A stretch of 64,000 nt of DNA from Eubacteriales bacterium. GTDB taxonomy: Bacteria > Bacillota > Clostridia > Tissierellales > GPF-1. A program made the translations under genes and the position numbers. Positions 1 through 8,376 of the stretch are shown here, in pieces (position 1 is the stretch's first letter; every line of letters starts with the position of its first letter). The stretch covers positions 1 through 64,000 of the forward strand of contig DAOUQF010000016.1 in the NCBI GenBank assembly GCA_030625815.1. Reading direction: 5' to 3'. The notes under the pieces are model-generated. The model was not told the DNA's origin. It did not search any database and worked only from the letters and a program-made list of their open reading frames with translations.

Positions 1-87
1 TTCAGCCAAAGTGTTTTCTTCCCGAAGGAGTTCCAGCACAATTGCTGCTTTCTCTTCGGGGCTCCATTTTCTTCTTGTATTCTTCAT
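1..87 (-). CDS. IS3-family transposase OrfA, N-terminal 29 residues (partial)
   Basis: ATG at 87 opens a frame beginning MKNTRRKWSPEEKAAIVLEL that runs out of the window. The pattern 'RRKWSPEEKAAIVLELL' is the start of the helix-turn-helix DNA-binding domain of OrfA in IS3-family elements. OrfA binds the element ends and is joined to OrfB (DDE catalytic domain) by programmed frameshifting. Only the beginning is visible, so activity cannot be judged. Position and orientation fit the terminal repeat at 117-136. Confidence 0.7.
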   Translation of the reverse strand, partial: MKNTRRKWSPEEKAAIVLELLREENTLAE

Positions 88-136
88 AGTCTTATTATCT
101 TATTTTCTAGAAGATGTGTCCAACCCTATGTGTACA
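1..136 (-). mobile_element. End of an IS3-family (IS150-like) insertion sequence, cut by the window edge
   Basis: Read on the minus strand the element starts TGTACACATAGGGTTGGACA (136 to 117), which has the TGTAC...GTTGGAC form of IS150-group terminal inverted repeats. An OrfA reading frame starts 49 bases inside this end. The rest of the element lies outside the window, so the other end and the target duplication cannot be seen. The element abuts the 3' end of the reverse transcriptase gene. The family call rests on the repeat form and the OrfA start. Confidence 0.7.
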
Positions 137-138
137 TT

Positions 139-1179
139 TTACTCTTTCCTATACTCTTCAAGTTTGTCTTTATATAAATCGCTCAAATCTTCAAGTTGCT
201 TGTTAACGTCATTTATTTTTTCTGCCAATTCATTTACATTTTCCAAATTATTCGTGTAAATCACTGAGTCATCAACATAATAGAAAGCTTTTCCATCCTC
301 ACCAGCAATGACTTTTTGAAAAATTTCTGCAACTTTTACCATACATATATTTCCAAAAAAATATGCGTGTGGCAAACCTTGTGGAATACCTTTAGTCCAT
401 ACTTCACCATTCAAGAAATCAATCTCATTAGAGTCATAATACATCTTTATGAAATCATCTGACTTCAAATTAATAATTTTGAATACCAATAATTTTGATA
501 ATATTGTTTTGATACACTGGATATCGACAGCATCATACTTTACAGAATACTTGCTCATTATTTCATCATAAATAATTGCAGGATTTATTGAAGGAAAAAA
601 GTTCTTCAAGTCAAGCGTTACCTCGAACTTATATTCCTTCGTCTTGGTATATTTATAGTAGGAGCTTGTAATAATTTCGGTATATTCTTTAAACTGATAT
701 TGCCACGGTTTGAACAAATATTCAGGTCGATCTGATGGAATGTTACCATAAAAATTTGAAGGTAACATTCTAGCAAGTTCCGTCAATTCAATTGTTGTTT
801 CATCTTTATCAATCTCAATTAAAAAGGTATTAAGTAATACAACACTTGCTATCAACGTAATTAAAGATGCAGAATGAAGCGGTCTTGATTCAAGTTGATC
901 AGTTTCTTTATCAACCTTTTTGGGCCTGAAATAAACTTGTGCTTCGAAAAATTTACCATTGATAAGTACATCATCAATTATGACTTTAACATTTTTGATA
1001 GTTTCATCGATGATTTTATGATTAAATGGATCTCTTAGTTTCAGCATCAAAATATAATCATCTTCATTAAGCAAATCCTTTTCAAACACATAACTCTCTA
1101 ATGAATAGATTGCCTTATATATAAAGTCATTTTGAATTATTCTGTTGTAAATAGTGCTATCTCTTATTCCAGTCGCCAT
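139..1179 (-). CDS. Reverse transcriptase of the defence-associated (UG/Abi-like) kind, probably C-terminally short
   Basis: 346 residues. RT core motifs are visible: RPLHSASL near residue 99, the catalytic aspartate in LDLKNFFPSIN (D190), GIPQGLPHA near 264-272 and YVDD at 301-304. The polar residue usual after QGLP is replaced by HA. The long non-RT N-terminus and RPLH block are typical of unknown-group/abortive-infection RTs rather than group II intron RTs; no maturase domain is seen. Only 42 residues follow YVDD, so a normal thumb domain is absent. The TAA stop lies 3 bases before the IS end at 136, so the gene was either short already or was rearranged when the IS arrived. SD GGAGG precedes the ATG and the upstream gene ends 3 bases away, so the two form an operon. 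The exact RT class could not be assigned. Confidence 0.75.
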   Translation of the reverse strand: MATGIRDSTIYNRIIQNDFIYKAIYSLESYVFEKDLLNEDDYILMLKLRDPFNHKIIDETIKNVKVIIDDVLINGKFFEAQVYFRPKKVDKETDQLESRPLHSASLITLIASVVLLNTFLIEIDKDETTIELTELARMLPSNFYGNIPSDRPEYLFKPWQYQFKEYTEIITSSYYKYTKTKEYKFEVTLDLKNFFPSINPAIIYDEIMSKYSVKYDAVDIQCIKTILSKLLVFKIINLKSDDFIKMYYDSNEIDFLNGEVWTKGIPQGLPHAYFFGNICMVKVAEIFQKVIAGEDGKAFYYVDDSVIYTNNLENVNELAEKINDVNKQLEDLSDLYKDKLEEYRKE

Positions 1180-1182
1180 ATA

Positions 1183-1713
1183 CTAAGCCTCCAGTCTATC
1201 TACAAAAGATTTAACAGCATCAATTGCGAATTTTTTCAGTTTTTCATTATCTTCTGATGTCAAATAGTCTGAAAACGCACTTCCCTGACCATTGCTAAAC
1301 TGGCATTTCACATAAGTTTTTTTTGTGTCGATAGAGTTGAGCTTTGGCGTTTCGCTAATCATTCTTTTCCATTTACCAGTACTCCCTTTAGAAACATTGT
1401 CAAATCTCAATTCCCAAGTTTCATCGATTTGAATGTTTAACCACCACTCAACATTTTCCGCAATTTTACATTTTTGAATTTCTTCCAAGATTTTTTCGCG
1501 AAATTCTACTTTTGAATTGTACTTATCAACATTTCTCCAAAATCCAGGAATCATGTCTTTTAAATATGTTTCATTGTACTTATAGTCTGGGTTAGTCATA
1601 TATACATAAGTTGCGAACAAATCAAGCAACTCAGTTTTTTGTGGCGTTTTCTTGTGCTTACTCAGTTCTGTTAATTTATTAAGACACTTTAATCTGTAAT
1701 CTTTATCTCCCAT
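1183..1713 (-). CDS. Hypothetical protein paired with the reverse transcriptase
   Basis: 176 residues, not recognised. It is a soluble, lysine-rich, mixed-charge protein with no signal peptide or membrane segment. A tryptophan-rich middle (VEWWLNIQ, ETWELRF, KWKRM) suggests a compact beta-containing domain. GAGGTG lies 6 bases before the ATG. The stop is followed after 3 bases by the RT start, so the pair is almost certainly cotranscribed and may act together. By analogy with two-gene RT defence systems it could be an accessory factor, but nothing in the sequence proves that. Confidence 0.6.
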   Translation of the reverse strand: MGDKDYRLKCLNKLTELSKHKKTPQKTELLDLFATYVYMTNPDYKYNETYLKDMIPGFWRNVDKYNSKVEFREKILEEIQKCKIAENVEWWLNIQIDETWELRFDNVSKGSTGKWKRMISETPKLNSIDTKKTYVKCQFSNGQGSAFSDYLTSEDNEKLKKFAIDAVKSFVDRLEA

Positions 1714-1738
1714 AAATTCACCTCATTCAACGTACAAT

Positions 1739-1990
1739 CTATCCCAAACAGCCTTTTCCATCTTGAGATACGTGATACCATTCATCAACATCTCTTTCAC
1801 AATTCACAGTCCGCAGTCTTACGAATTCACCTTCAAGAACATGAATATCCATCATCAAGCCATAATCTCTGTAATAAATTCTTTTCTATTTCGCAAATCA
1901 TTTCTATACTATAAATTCAAAACAACATATCAATGCTTCAACGGGGGCATTTACTACTTCGTAAATCTGTTCCAAAAAATCGCTTAACCA
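1739..1990 (-). pseudogene. Decayed coding remnant upstream of the RT operon
   Basis: The 394-base gap 1714-2107 has no intact gene. On the minus strand ATG 1855 to TAG 1739 encodes 38 residues containing LEGEFVRLRTVNCERDVDEW, which looks like real protein, possibly the start of a GNAT-type acetyltransferase. Further upstream other frames give coding-like scraps (QIYEVVNAPVEALI) broken by stops. No ribosome binding site precedes the 38-residue frame. The same gap could carry a noncoding RNA, as in some RT defence systems, but no clear structure was found. Confidence 0.35.
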
Positions 1991-2107
1991 TACATTTTCA
2001 AAAATTGAGAATCATTGAAAAAACACCGTAAACTAACATGTTTCGATATGTTTTTGGCTGTTTTACCCGATATTTTAATAAATGCATCTGAGACAATTTT
2101 CAAATAT

Positions 2108-2590
2108 TTATTCCTCCACTAATTGAAGATGTCTCTTCAGATCAACCTTCCTTAGAAAACTTTCCTCTTCAGTTACCCGTTCTCTTTCTTTAAAAATCGC
2201 ATTAACAATTTCAGCATTTATACCTATCCCTTCAAGCAAACCAGCTTCAAACCAATCATAGAAATGTTCAACGTCTTCATCCTCAGCTTTTTTCAGAAAA
2301 TCATAAAACATATTTAGATCACTAATATCGAACTCATCAGCATAATACTTTTTAAATGTATCAATAGGGTCAAAGAATTTATCAAACTCTTCATAGATCT
2401 TTGTTTTTATATGATTAATGCTACTTGTTGCATATTGATATCCATCTAGCGGTAATCTTTTTTCTTCATGTAATTCATCGCGATAATTAGTAATTTCGAC
2501 TAAAAATTGCATGTATGCCTTTTGCAAGTCAAGCGGAAAATGTCTCCCATCCTCTTCTACAAAGTCAATAAAATATTTATCTAATTTCAT
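2108..2590 (-). CDS. Hypothetical acidic helical protein
   Basis: 160 residues, not recognised. It is predicted mainly helical and acidic, with FYDWFEAGLLEGIG in the middle and a charged C-terminus. It lacks a signal peptide, membrane segment or zinc motif. A near-perfect AAAGGAGGT precedes the ATG by 8 bases, so it is a genuinely translated gene. It reads in the same direction as the RT pair but is separated by the decayed gap. It sits in accessory DNA between mobile-element remains, so a defence or immunity role is possible but unproven. Confidence 0.6.
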   Translation of the reverse strand: MKLDKYFIDFVEEDGRHFPLDLQKAYMQFLVEITNYRDELHEEKRLPLDGYQYATSSINHIKTKIYEEFDKFFDPIDTFKKYYADEFDISDLNMFYDFLKKAEDEDVEHFYDWFEAGLLEGIGINAEIVNAIFKERERVTEEESFLRKVDLKRHLQLVEE

Positions 2591-3261
2591 ATACTCATAC
2601 CTCCTTTAAGTTTTCATTTTGCGATCCTTTAGTTTTTAATAAAGCCATAACAATTGATATTTGAATTCTTTAACATAGTTTTTATAGCAATTTTAAAAAT
2701 ATTTGCACCAACTCTCTTCTATTTTTCTACACTTATCAATGCTTCTCTCTTGAGTTCCTTACAGTATATTTTTGAACATGACCCTTTCTAGATGATTTTG
2801 CATTATCAGTATAATCTTCTTCAAAATTTAAAATACAAAAATCTTGGATAATCTGGAGTACTTTCCCTACCTAATCCGATTCAGGTTCCCATTGCATCTA
2901 AAACATAATTATAGGTATTCCTTTATTCTTTAAATGATGCTTCGCACATATGTTGTGACAAGCCTTTGATTGAACTGAAGAACTCAAATAACGAGCATTT
3001 AAGAAGCATTTAGAACCTAGTCAGATTTGAAGGAACATAATATCAGATCAACTGAGGACGATAAATCGGATCGTATGGAATTTTGAATCGGTATTTGCAA
3101 ATGTCTACTTTTATATTTGAATGAACAATAATACTATATGAAGGTTGATTGATATAGGACGTAAATGGAGTGAATTCGAAAAAACAAAAAAATGAGCGAC
3201 TTAACATCAACCTCGGTAAAAAGAATTGCGAAAAATCATCAATCCGAGGAGAAAATACCAA
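2591..3261. other. 671 bases without an intact gene; decayed coding on the minus strand
   Basis: From about 2985 down to 2733 the minus strand reads like decayed protein: SKACHNICAKHHLKNKGIP, then QWEPESD, a stop, and LQIIQDFCILNFEEDYTDN, a stretch with scattered stops. The CHNIC..HH pattern hints at an HNH-like or zinc-ribbon nuclease remnant. From 3000 to 3261 is the AT-rich leader of the broken IS256-like element. No RNA gene was recognised. Confidence 0.35.
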
Positions 3262-4010
3262 ATGACTCAGATAAATGTTCGCGTAAATTCTGAAATCTTA
3301 CGCGTACTTCTTACATCTAACGGCAAAGATGAAGCTTTTGCCAAGCTTTCAGAATGTCTTCTAACCAAGTCTTAAATGCCCAGACGATTGAACTAGTAGG
3401 AGCTGAACGCTATGAATGATCTGAAGATCTTTACGATTACCGAAATAGTTTTCGAATGCGTCCAATAACGACTCGTGTTGGAACAATTGAATTACAATAA
3501 AAAGTCGTGGACTTACAGGGGTTGACCTTGTCGTCTCTGGTAATCGTGGCAGTCTTGTCGCTGCTATGAAAAAGCAGTTTCACAACGTTTTGTTGCAACG
3601 ATGCCAAACTAATTTCTAGCGGAATGTTCTCGATGAAACACCAATAAACTGCAACCGGAAATCAATCAATACTTGAAGGACATTCAACCTACTCCAAAAT
3701 TGAAATCGCCCGATCAATTCGGGATGAATTACTTGAAACCTATACTGGTTCAGCACCAAAAGCAACGGATGTGTTGGAGAAAGGATTCGATAACGTGATA
3801 GCCGTGATGAGCCTGCTTATGAACTATCGCAAACATTTTCAAACCAGTAACAGTATTGAAAGGCTAAACCAAGAGGTTCATCGCAGACAACGGGTAATTC
3901 TGATCTTTCAGAATGAATCATCCCTTCTTCGTTTAATCGGAGCACTTTTGGTTGAGCAAGATGGGAAATGGTCGTCCTGCAAGAAGTACCTCTAGATGGA
4001 GGAATAATAC
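3262..4010 (+). pseudogene. Broken IS256-family (Mutator-type) transposase
   Basis: ATG 3262, preceded by GAGGAG, starts MTQINVRVNSEILRVLLTSN, followed by DEAFAKL, the usual start of IS256 transposases. The frame breaks at 3373-3375 and continues with NAQTIELVGAERYE and RNSFRMRPITTRVGTIELQ. The sequence then jumps to LTGVDLVVSGNRGSLVAAMK and ends with SIERLNQEVHRRQRV and SLLRLIGALLVEQD. About 125 residues in the middle, covering part of the DDE catalytic core, are deleted and there are several stops. The element is dead; its ends were not located precisely, though the right end is probably near 4080-4110. Confidence 0.8.
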
Positions 4011-4124
4011 CTATTTCGATCAACTCATCGAATCACTGCTGTTGCCTAATTGAATAACCGAGGGAAAGTACACACTTTATCCGACTTGACTTTAGAGTCA
4101 TTTTGTTTTCTGTTTACAAAATAA

Positions 4125-5186
4125 CTAGAAATATATAACTTCTTCTTTACTAACTATCTTGATTGTATTAATTAATGACATAACTGAAATTAGACACAAC
4201 GAAGCATCATTTTTTGTCGCAGTTCTTTTATGTGTTAAGTAGTTTGCTAATGCAAGAGTAGACTTAACATTTCTTCGCAGCAATTCGTTTTTTCCACCTC
4301 CAAGTTCATTAGCAATAAAAGCTTCTAGCATTCTATTCGCATCTGTTTTACTTGGTTCAATAGTATCTAATCCTTTATGGATATCAGGTTTGTAAACCTC
4401 TTGTGCAAGTGAAATTATTGATTCTCTTGATAGTAGTCCGATAGTTTGAAATTGTTCTTCATTAGTAGCTTCATTAATACGCTTTCTTAGTTCTGTTACT
4501 GAGCGATCAACTCGTTCCCACCCAGTGGGTTCATATGGATGACTCGTTCCTTGTCTATCAGGAGAAGAGTTAATAACATTTAGCATATTCGAATACATAT
4601 CATTGATAAAGATACGACGTGACTGATAAGATGTTAAATCGCCAGCACTCCACTTTCCATACCATTTCCATAAATCATCATATGGATTAGGATTTTCTAT
4701 AATTAATGATTTAAAGATATCTGAAAGTTTGTAATAAATATTCTTATACTCATCATTTACAGTTTGAATTTTTGGTCCATTTGTTGCGACTGAAATCATC
4801 AATGATTTTATATTATCAATTAATTTTATTAAATCTGATTTCATAATTGATACATCAATTGCTCCCCAGTTGATAGAGTTTTGCATATTCGGTTTTATTA
4901 CCAAGTTAGAAAAAACATTATTTTCATCATCACGAATCAAAAATGAAAACTCATCAAGTATGGATTTTTCATATTCCTCTAATTTATCTTCAATCTCGGA
5001 ATAAAGATAAATATCTAAACTAACCGTTATGGTGTAAATATCTATACCGCCGTTCCAATTGTCATAGTCAGTTATTTCTGCAGATACCTTACTTGATTGA
5101 AGAATATTTGAGTATAATTTGTTTTTCTTATCAAGTAAGGCTGTAACCGTATTAACTAAAACCTCAAATTCGGTATTTAAGCTCAA
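4125..5186 (-). CDS. Abortive-infection-like protein with a HEPN-like C-terminus
   Basis: 353 residues. The start is TTG, overlapping the TGA of the upstream decayed frame (TTGA), with GGAAG 9 bases before it, so translation was coupled. Residues about 230-345 contain RVDRSVTELRKRINEA, QTIGLLSRESIISLAQEVY and LALANYLTHKRTATKNDASL. That block recurs in phage-defence proteins related to the AbiJ N-terminal families (family match from memory). The ANYLTHKR segment is helical and histidine-containing, as in HEPN domains, but a strict RxxxxxH is not clear. The N-terminal 200 residues are unrecognised. It is the last gene of the leftward defence operon. The role is inferred from context and this block. 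Confidence 0.6.
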   Translation of the reverse strand: MSLNTEFEVLVNTVTALLDKKNKLYSNILQSSKVSAEITDYDNWNGGIDIYTITVSLDIYLYSEIEDKLEEYEKSILDEFSFLIRDDENNVFSNLVIKPNMQNSINWGAIDVSIMKSDLIKLIDNIKSLMISVATNGPKIQTVNDEYKNIYYKLSDIFKSLIIENPNPYDDLWKWYGKWSAGDLTSYQSRRIFINDMYSNMLNVINSSPDRQGTSHPYEPTGWERVDRSVTELRKRINEATNEEQFQTIGLLSRESIISLAQEVYKPDIHKGLDTIEPSKTDANRMLEAFIANELGGGKNELLRRNVKSTLALANYLTHKRTATKNDASLCLISVMSLINTIKIVSKEEVIYF

Positions 5187-5290
5187 ATGTAATCACTTCC
5201 TTTCAGCAGTTTTAAAGCTTTTTCTCCAAGGTTATCAATGAAAAATCCTTCAAATTCACAACCCAATGCTTTTGCAATTTCAGTTTATCA
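5183..5290 (-). pseudogene. Decayed 3' end of a small gene translationally coupled to the abortive-infection-like gene
   Basis: Minus-strand codons ending at TGA 5185-5183 read TEIAKALGCEFEGFFIDNL then GEKALKLLKGSDYI. Just upstream, another frame reads VYDGLDKL, so a frameshift has probably split YDGLDKLTEIAKALGCEF. That string resembles the C-terminal half of a small XRE-type helix-turn-helix regulator. No intact start remains and the upstream part is missing. The TTGA overlap with the next gene shows it was once a full operon member. Confidence 0.4.
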
Positions 5291-5296
5291 AGACCA

Positions 5297-6457
5297 TCAT
5301 ATACTTTGATCAGGAAAATCAAGCTTCCGGAATAAATTATAAGGTGGTCTCACATCTAGGCAATTTTTATATTCCAAACTATCCGGAGCAAGCATCGTGT
5401 TATGCTCTAATCTCGGAAAATCACCGAGGAGTCTAGTATTAAAAGCTTGTTTCTGATACTCCGATAATCTTTCCCAAAATAAGGGCGCAAACACCACATT
5501 CTCCGAGTATTCAGGGATCAAATTATTGAATAGCAGTTTAATTTCACGTACTGACATCGTGTTTAATTTGGACTTTAATGACTCGAAAAATTCATCATCT
5601 TCTTTCAACCAACTATAAAGAATATATGACTTATCTCTTTGTGGTAGTACTGTTACAAAATTCATTTTTAATCGTTGTTCATCAAATTCAATCATACTTT
5701 TCACATTTAGCGGTTTTTTATCAAAGTCATATAATGGCGAACATCCAAATGCTGTAGCAATGGGAACTCTATAATCAAACTCAACAACGTATGTACACAA
5801 AGCTGAATAATTTTCACTTAATAACGCCTCATTAAAAATCGTCTCATATGCTCTCATATCCTTTTCAGCTAATTGATAATTCCTATATGTACTGACGAAA
5901 AATTCATTTTCCAATCCAGAAGGAATTTTGCGTATCGTTTGTTGAAAAGATTTGAATGCTACCTTTTTTTTATAATACTCTAGTGCGAAAATTCTATAAG
6001 CGAAAAGAAAATGTTGTTCGTTTGTTTTCGAATACTCAATAGTTTCGATAGGCTTAAAAACCTCTCTATCATGGTAAGCACAAAATCCCGTAAATGTTGT
6101 TGCTTGATTTTTGCCTTTGGTTCTGTAATCGATTTTCAATCCATTTTCGCCGACCCCAGGTTCAATTATTATTACTTCACTGTCTTTTGACAAAAGTGAT
6201 AATACACCATTATTTTGAATTGAATGAGCATTTATTATTTTCTTATGACATTCATCCTTATTTGGGTGCATGCATGCACTGAATTTATTCCGCTTCAGCG
6301 TATTAATGATATAAGCATTCATACGATGCTCATTTCCCATGGATTTACTAATCTCAGTAACTTTATCTTTCCTGTTTTTGCAGCATTTCTGATATTGTAA
6401 CCCGCTTCCACATGGACAATTTTCTTTATCGCTAATCATATTACTACAAAATAGCAT
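5297..6457 (-). CDS. SEC-C motif protein with HNH-like zinc residues, defence operon member
   Basis: 386 residues from ATG 6457, which has AGGGGTG 6 bases upstream; a TTG at 6511 overlaps the helicase stop but lacks a binding site, so 6457 is preferred. A SEC-C zinc motif (CPCGSGLQYQKCC) lies near residues 15-27. It is followed by CMHPNKDEC, INAHSIQ and FTGFCAYHDREVF, a second set of Cys/His residues spaced like a treble-clef or HNH-type fold. The C-terminal half is unrecognised. SEC-C motifs mediate metal-dependent protein contacts in many unrelated proteins. It follows the helicase closely, which suggests it works with the OLD/UvrD pair, perhaps as nuclease, sensor or adaptor. Confidence 0.65.
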   Translation of the reverse strand: MLFCSNMISDKENCPCGSGLQYQKCCKNRKDKVTEISKSMGNEHRMNAYIINTLKRNKFSACMHPNKDECHKKIINAHSIQNNGVLSLLSKDSEVIIIEPGVGENGLKIDYRTKGKNQATTFTGFCAYHDREVFKPIETIEYSKTNEQHFLFAYRIFALEYYKKKVAFKSFQQTIRKIPSGLENEFFVSTYRNYQLAEKDMRAYETIFNEALLSENYSALCTYVVEFDYRVPIATAFGCSPLYDFDKKPLNVKSMIEFDEQRLKMNFVTVLPQRDKSYILYSWLKEDDEFFESLKSKLNTMSVREIKLLFNNLIPEYSENVVFAPLFWERLSEYQKQAFNTRLLGDFPRLEHNTMLAPDSLEYKNCLDVRPPYNLFRKLDFPDQSI

Positions 6458-6507
6458 TTGAACACCCCTATCTATTTTCTCAGATATACAATCACTACTA
6501 GTCCTTA

Positions 6508-8376
6508 TCAAATCGAAAGATTATTTAACACTCTTACTTCTTCAGTATTAAACCATCCGCTAGTCACTATATTTTCTTTTGCTTCTTCTGGGTTAGATGT
6601 ATAAAGCACAATCGCTAGACTTTTTTCAGCACGAGAACAACCCACGTAAAAAAGCCTTTTGGTTCTCTCTATTGTAGTTTCTTTACCTTCTTTTTCGTTT
6701 CTTATATCCGTGTCACTTCTTTCCTTTATGCTAAACAATTTCTCATATGAAAACATAAATCCACGCGCTTCGCTATCATTAATTATTAACATAACTCTAG
6801 GATATTCAAGACCTTTAACCCCTTGATGAGTAGCAAATCCAGCTTCTTCATTCATATATTTAGTATATTTTTCAACTTGGGTAATTTCAAGATTCAAGAC
6901 TTTTTCGAGTGCCTCAAAATCATTATCAATCTCTAGTTCATCATTTTGGTATTCTTTTTGTTCATCTTGTAATTCAAGTACTATTTCAAGACTATCCGGT
7001 AACTGTATTGCATCTCTTTCCTTAATGATACGTAATAAGTCAAAACCATTCGGTGCATGAGCTTCAGTCCAAGCATTTGACAATGCCTCTACGCTCTCTT
7101 TAACATATTGAATACGATTAACGTTTAGATCTTCTTTCCCTTCATTAAATTGCTTGAAGTACTTTTTAGCCAACTTTGCTAGTTCATATTTTTCATCATT
7201 TTTATAGGCTCCTACTAAGGGGAGCACTTGCTCACCAAAAAACTTCGCTTCGACTACTTTGCCCTCAGTTACTTTGTTCTTATATTTGTTACTACTATGT
7301 AAATGTGAGTAAAATTCACCAAACCCTAGTCTTTCCGCAGCCATTTGATGCTCTAAAATTAACGACTGAACTGAATTTATCCACCCATCATCAGATGTAA
7401 GTGAGTGCATTTCACTACATATCAATTTTTCTACATCTATTTTATTTATACTTGAAGAACATAGAAAAATACGTATAACCCCTTCTTCATTACGGTCATT
7501 AGGATACTGTACCAGACCATCAACGTCTTCACGAAGTTTGTTTAATGTTCTAACAATCCTTTTCGGGCATCGATAATTCATTTGTTTCATAGGACTCTTC
7601 CAGCCATGTAAAACCTTGTTTAAATCATGCTTCCCATCCGAATAAATCCTCTGCATCATATCACCAAAAAGACCAATGGAAATTCGGTCACTATTCGATT
7701 CCTGTAATTTAAGAATAGCCTCCATTACATGCTTATTTGTATCCTGACATTCATCAATGAGCAGCATCGGATACATCCTAATTAAAATCCTTTGCATGAG
7801 GGGCTCTTCAAGGAATTTCACAAATATCTTAAGTACTTGCGAATGATTTAACGAATTTTTTGAAGTGTTATCTCCATCAGGACTATAGATAAATTTCTTT
7901 ATTGAATCTAAATTCATTAACTTCTTGCTCTTATTTTTAAGTTTCAACTCTCTTTCTATATATGTTTTCGTTGTTGTGTTATGTGCTTTTACTTGCTTTT
8001 TTTGTAATTCATCGATGTCATTTTCAAGTTCTATTCGCACATAATTCTTAATATCTCTCTGGAAGCTACATATAAGTCGCCATGAAAAACTATGAATTGT
8101 GGATACAGAAAATAAATCACTATTTTTTAATCGGCTTATTATTTCATTACATGCGGCATTTGTATATGTTATAACTGCAATTTTTCTTCCATATAAATAT
8201 AGTTCTTCTCCATATCTCTTTTCAACTTCCTCCAAAACCTCAACTAAGGTGCGGGTCTTCCCAGATCCTGCACCGGCTAACATGAAAAAGCTTTGTGGGT
8301 TTTTCATGTTAAGGCAGCTCAATATTTCATTATTAACTTCATTATCTTTATTCTGAATTTCTTGAATTCTGGCCAT
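6508..8376 (-). CDS. UvrD/Rep-like superfamily 1 helicase (GajB-like)
   Basis: 622 residues. Walker A is GAGSGKT (35-41), motif Ia lies in AVITYTNAACNEI, and Walker B with the DEAD-like box is LLIDECQD (205-212). Later motifs are MNYRCP, QGVKGLEYPRVM near 520 and RLFYVGCSRAEK near 585, the order of SF1A UvrD/PcrA helicases. The start shares one base with the OLD-nuclease stop (TAATG), showing coupled translation. OLD nuclease plus UvrD helicase is the composition of the Gabija anti-phage system, in which GajB helps GajA attack phage DNA. This protein is longer than the 494-residue reference GajB. Catalytic motifs look intact. Confidence 0.85.
   Translation of the reverse strand: MARIQEIQNKDNEVNNEILSCLNMKNPQSFFMLAGAGSGKTRTLVEVLEEVEKRYGEELYLYGRKIAVITYTNAACNEIISRLKNSDLFSVSTIHSFSWRLICSFQRDIKNYVRIELENDIDELQKKQVKAHNTTTKTYIERELKLKNKSKKLMNLDSIKKFIYSPDGDNTSKNSLNHSQVLKIFVKFLEEPLMQRILIRMYPMLLIDECQDTNKHVMEAILKLQESNSDRISIGLFGDMMQRIYSDGKHDLNKVLHGWKSPMKQMNYRCPKRIVRTLNKLREDVDGLVQYPNDRNEEGVIRIFLCSSSINKIDVEKLICSEMHSLTSDDGWINSVQSLILEHQMAAERLGFGEFYSHLHSSNKYKNKVTEGKVVEAKFFGEQVLPLVGAYKNDEKYELAKLAKKYFKQFNEGKEDLNVNRIQYVKESVEALSNAWTEAHAPNGFDLLRIIKERDAIQLPDSLEIVLELQDEQKEYQNDELEIDNDFEALEKVLNLEITQVEKYTKYMNEEAGFATHQGVKGLEYPRVMLIINDSEARGFMFSYEKLFSIKERSDTDIRNEKEGKETTIERTKRLFYVGCSRAEKSLAIVLYTSNPEEAKENIVTSGWFNTEEVRVLNNLSI

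Noticed and set aside
139-1713. Retron interpretation of the reverse transcriptase
   Set aside because: No msr/msd-like inverted repeats were seen next to the RT, and the N-terminal region and RPLH block fit UG/Abi-type RTs better.
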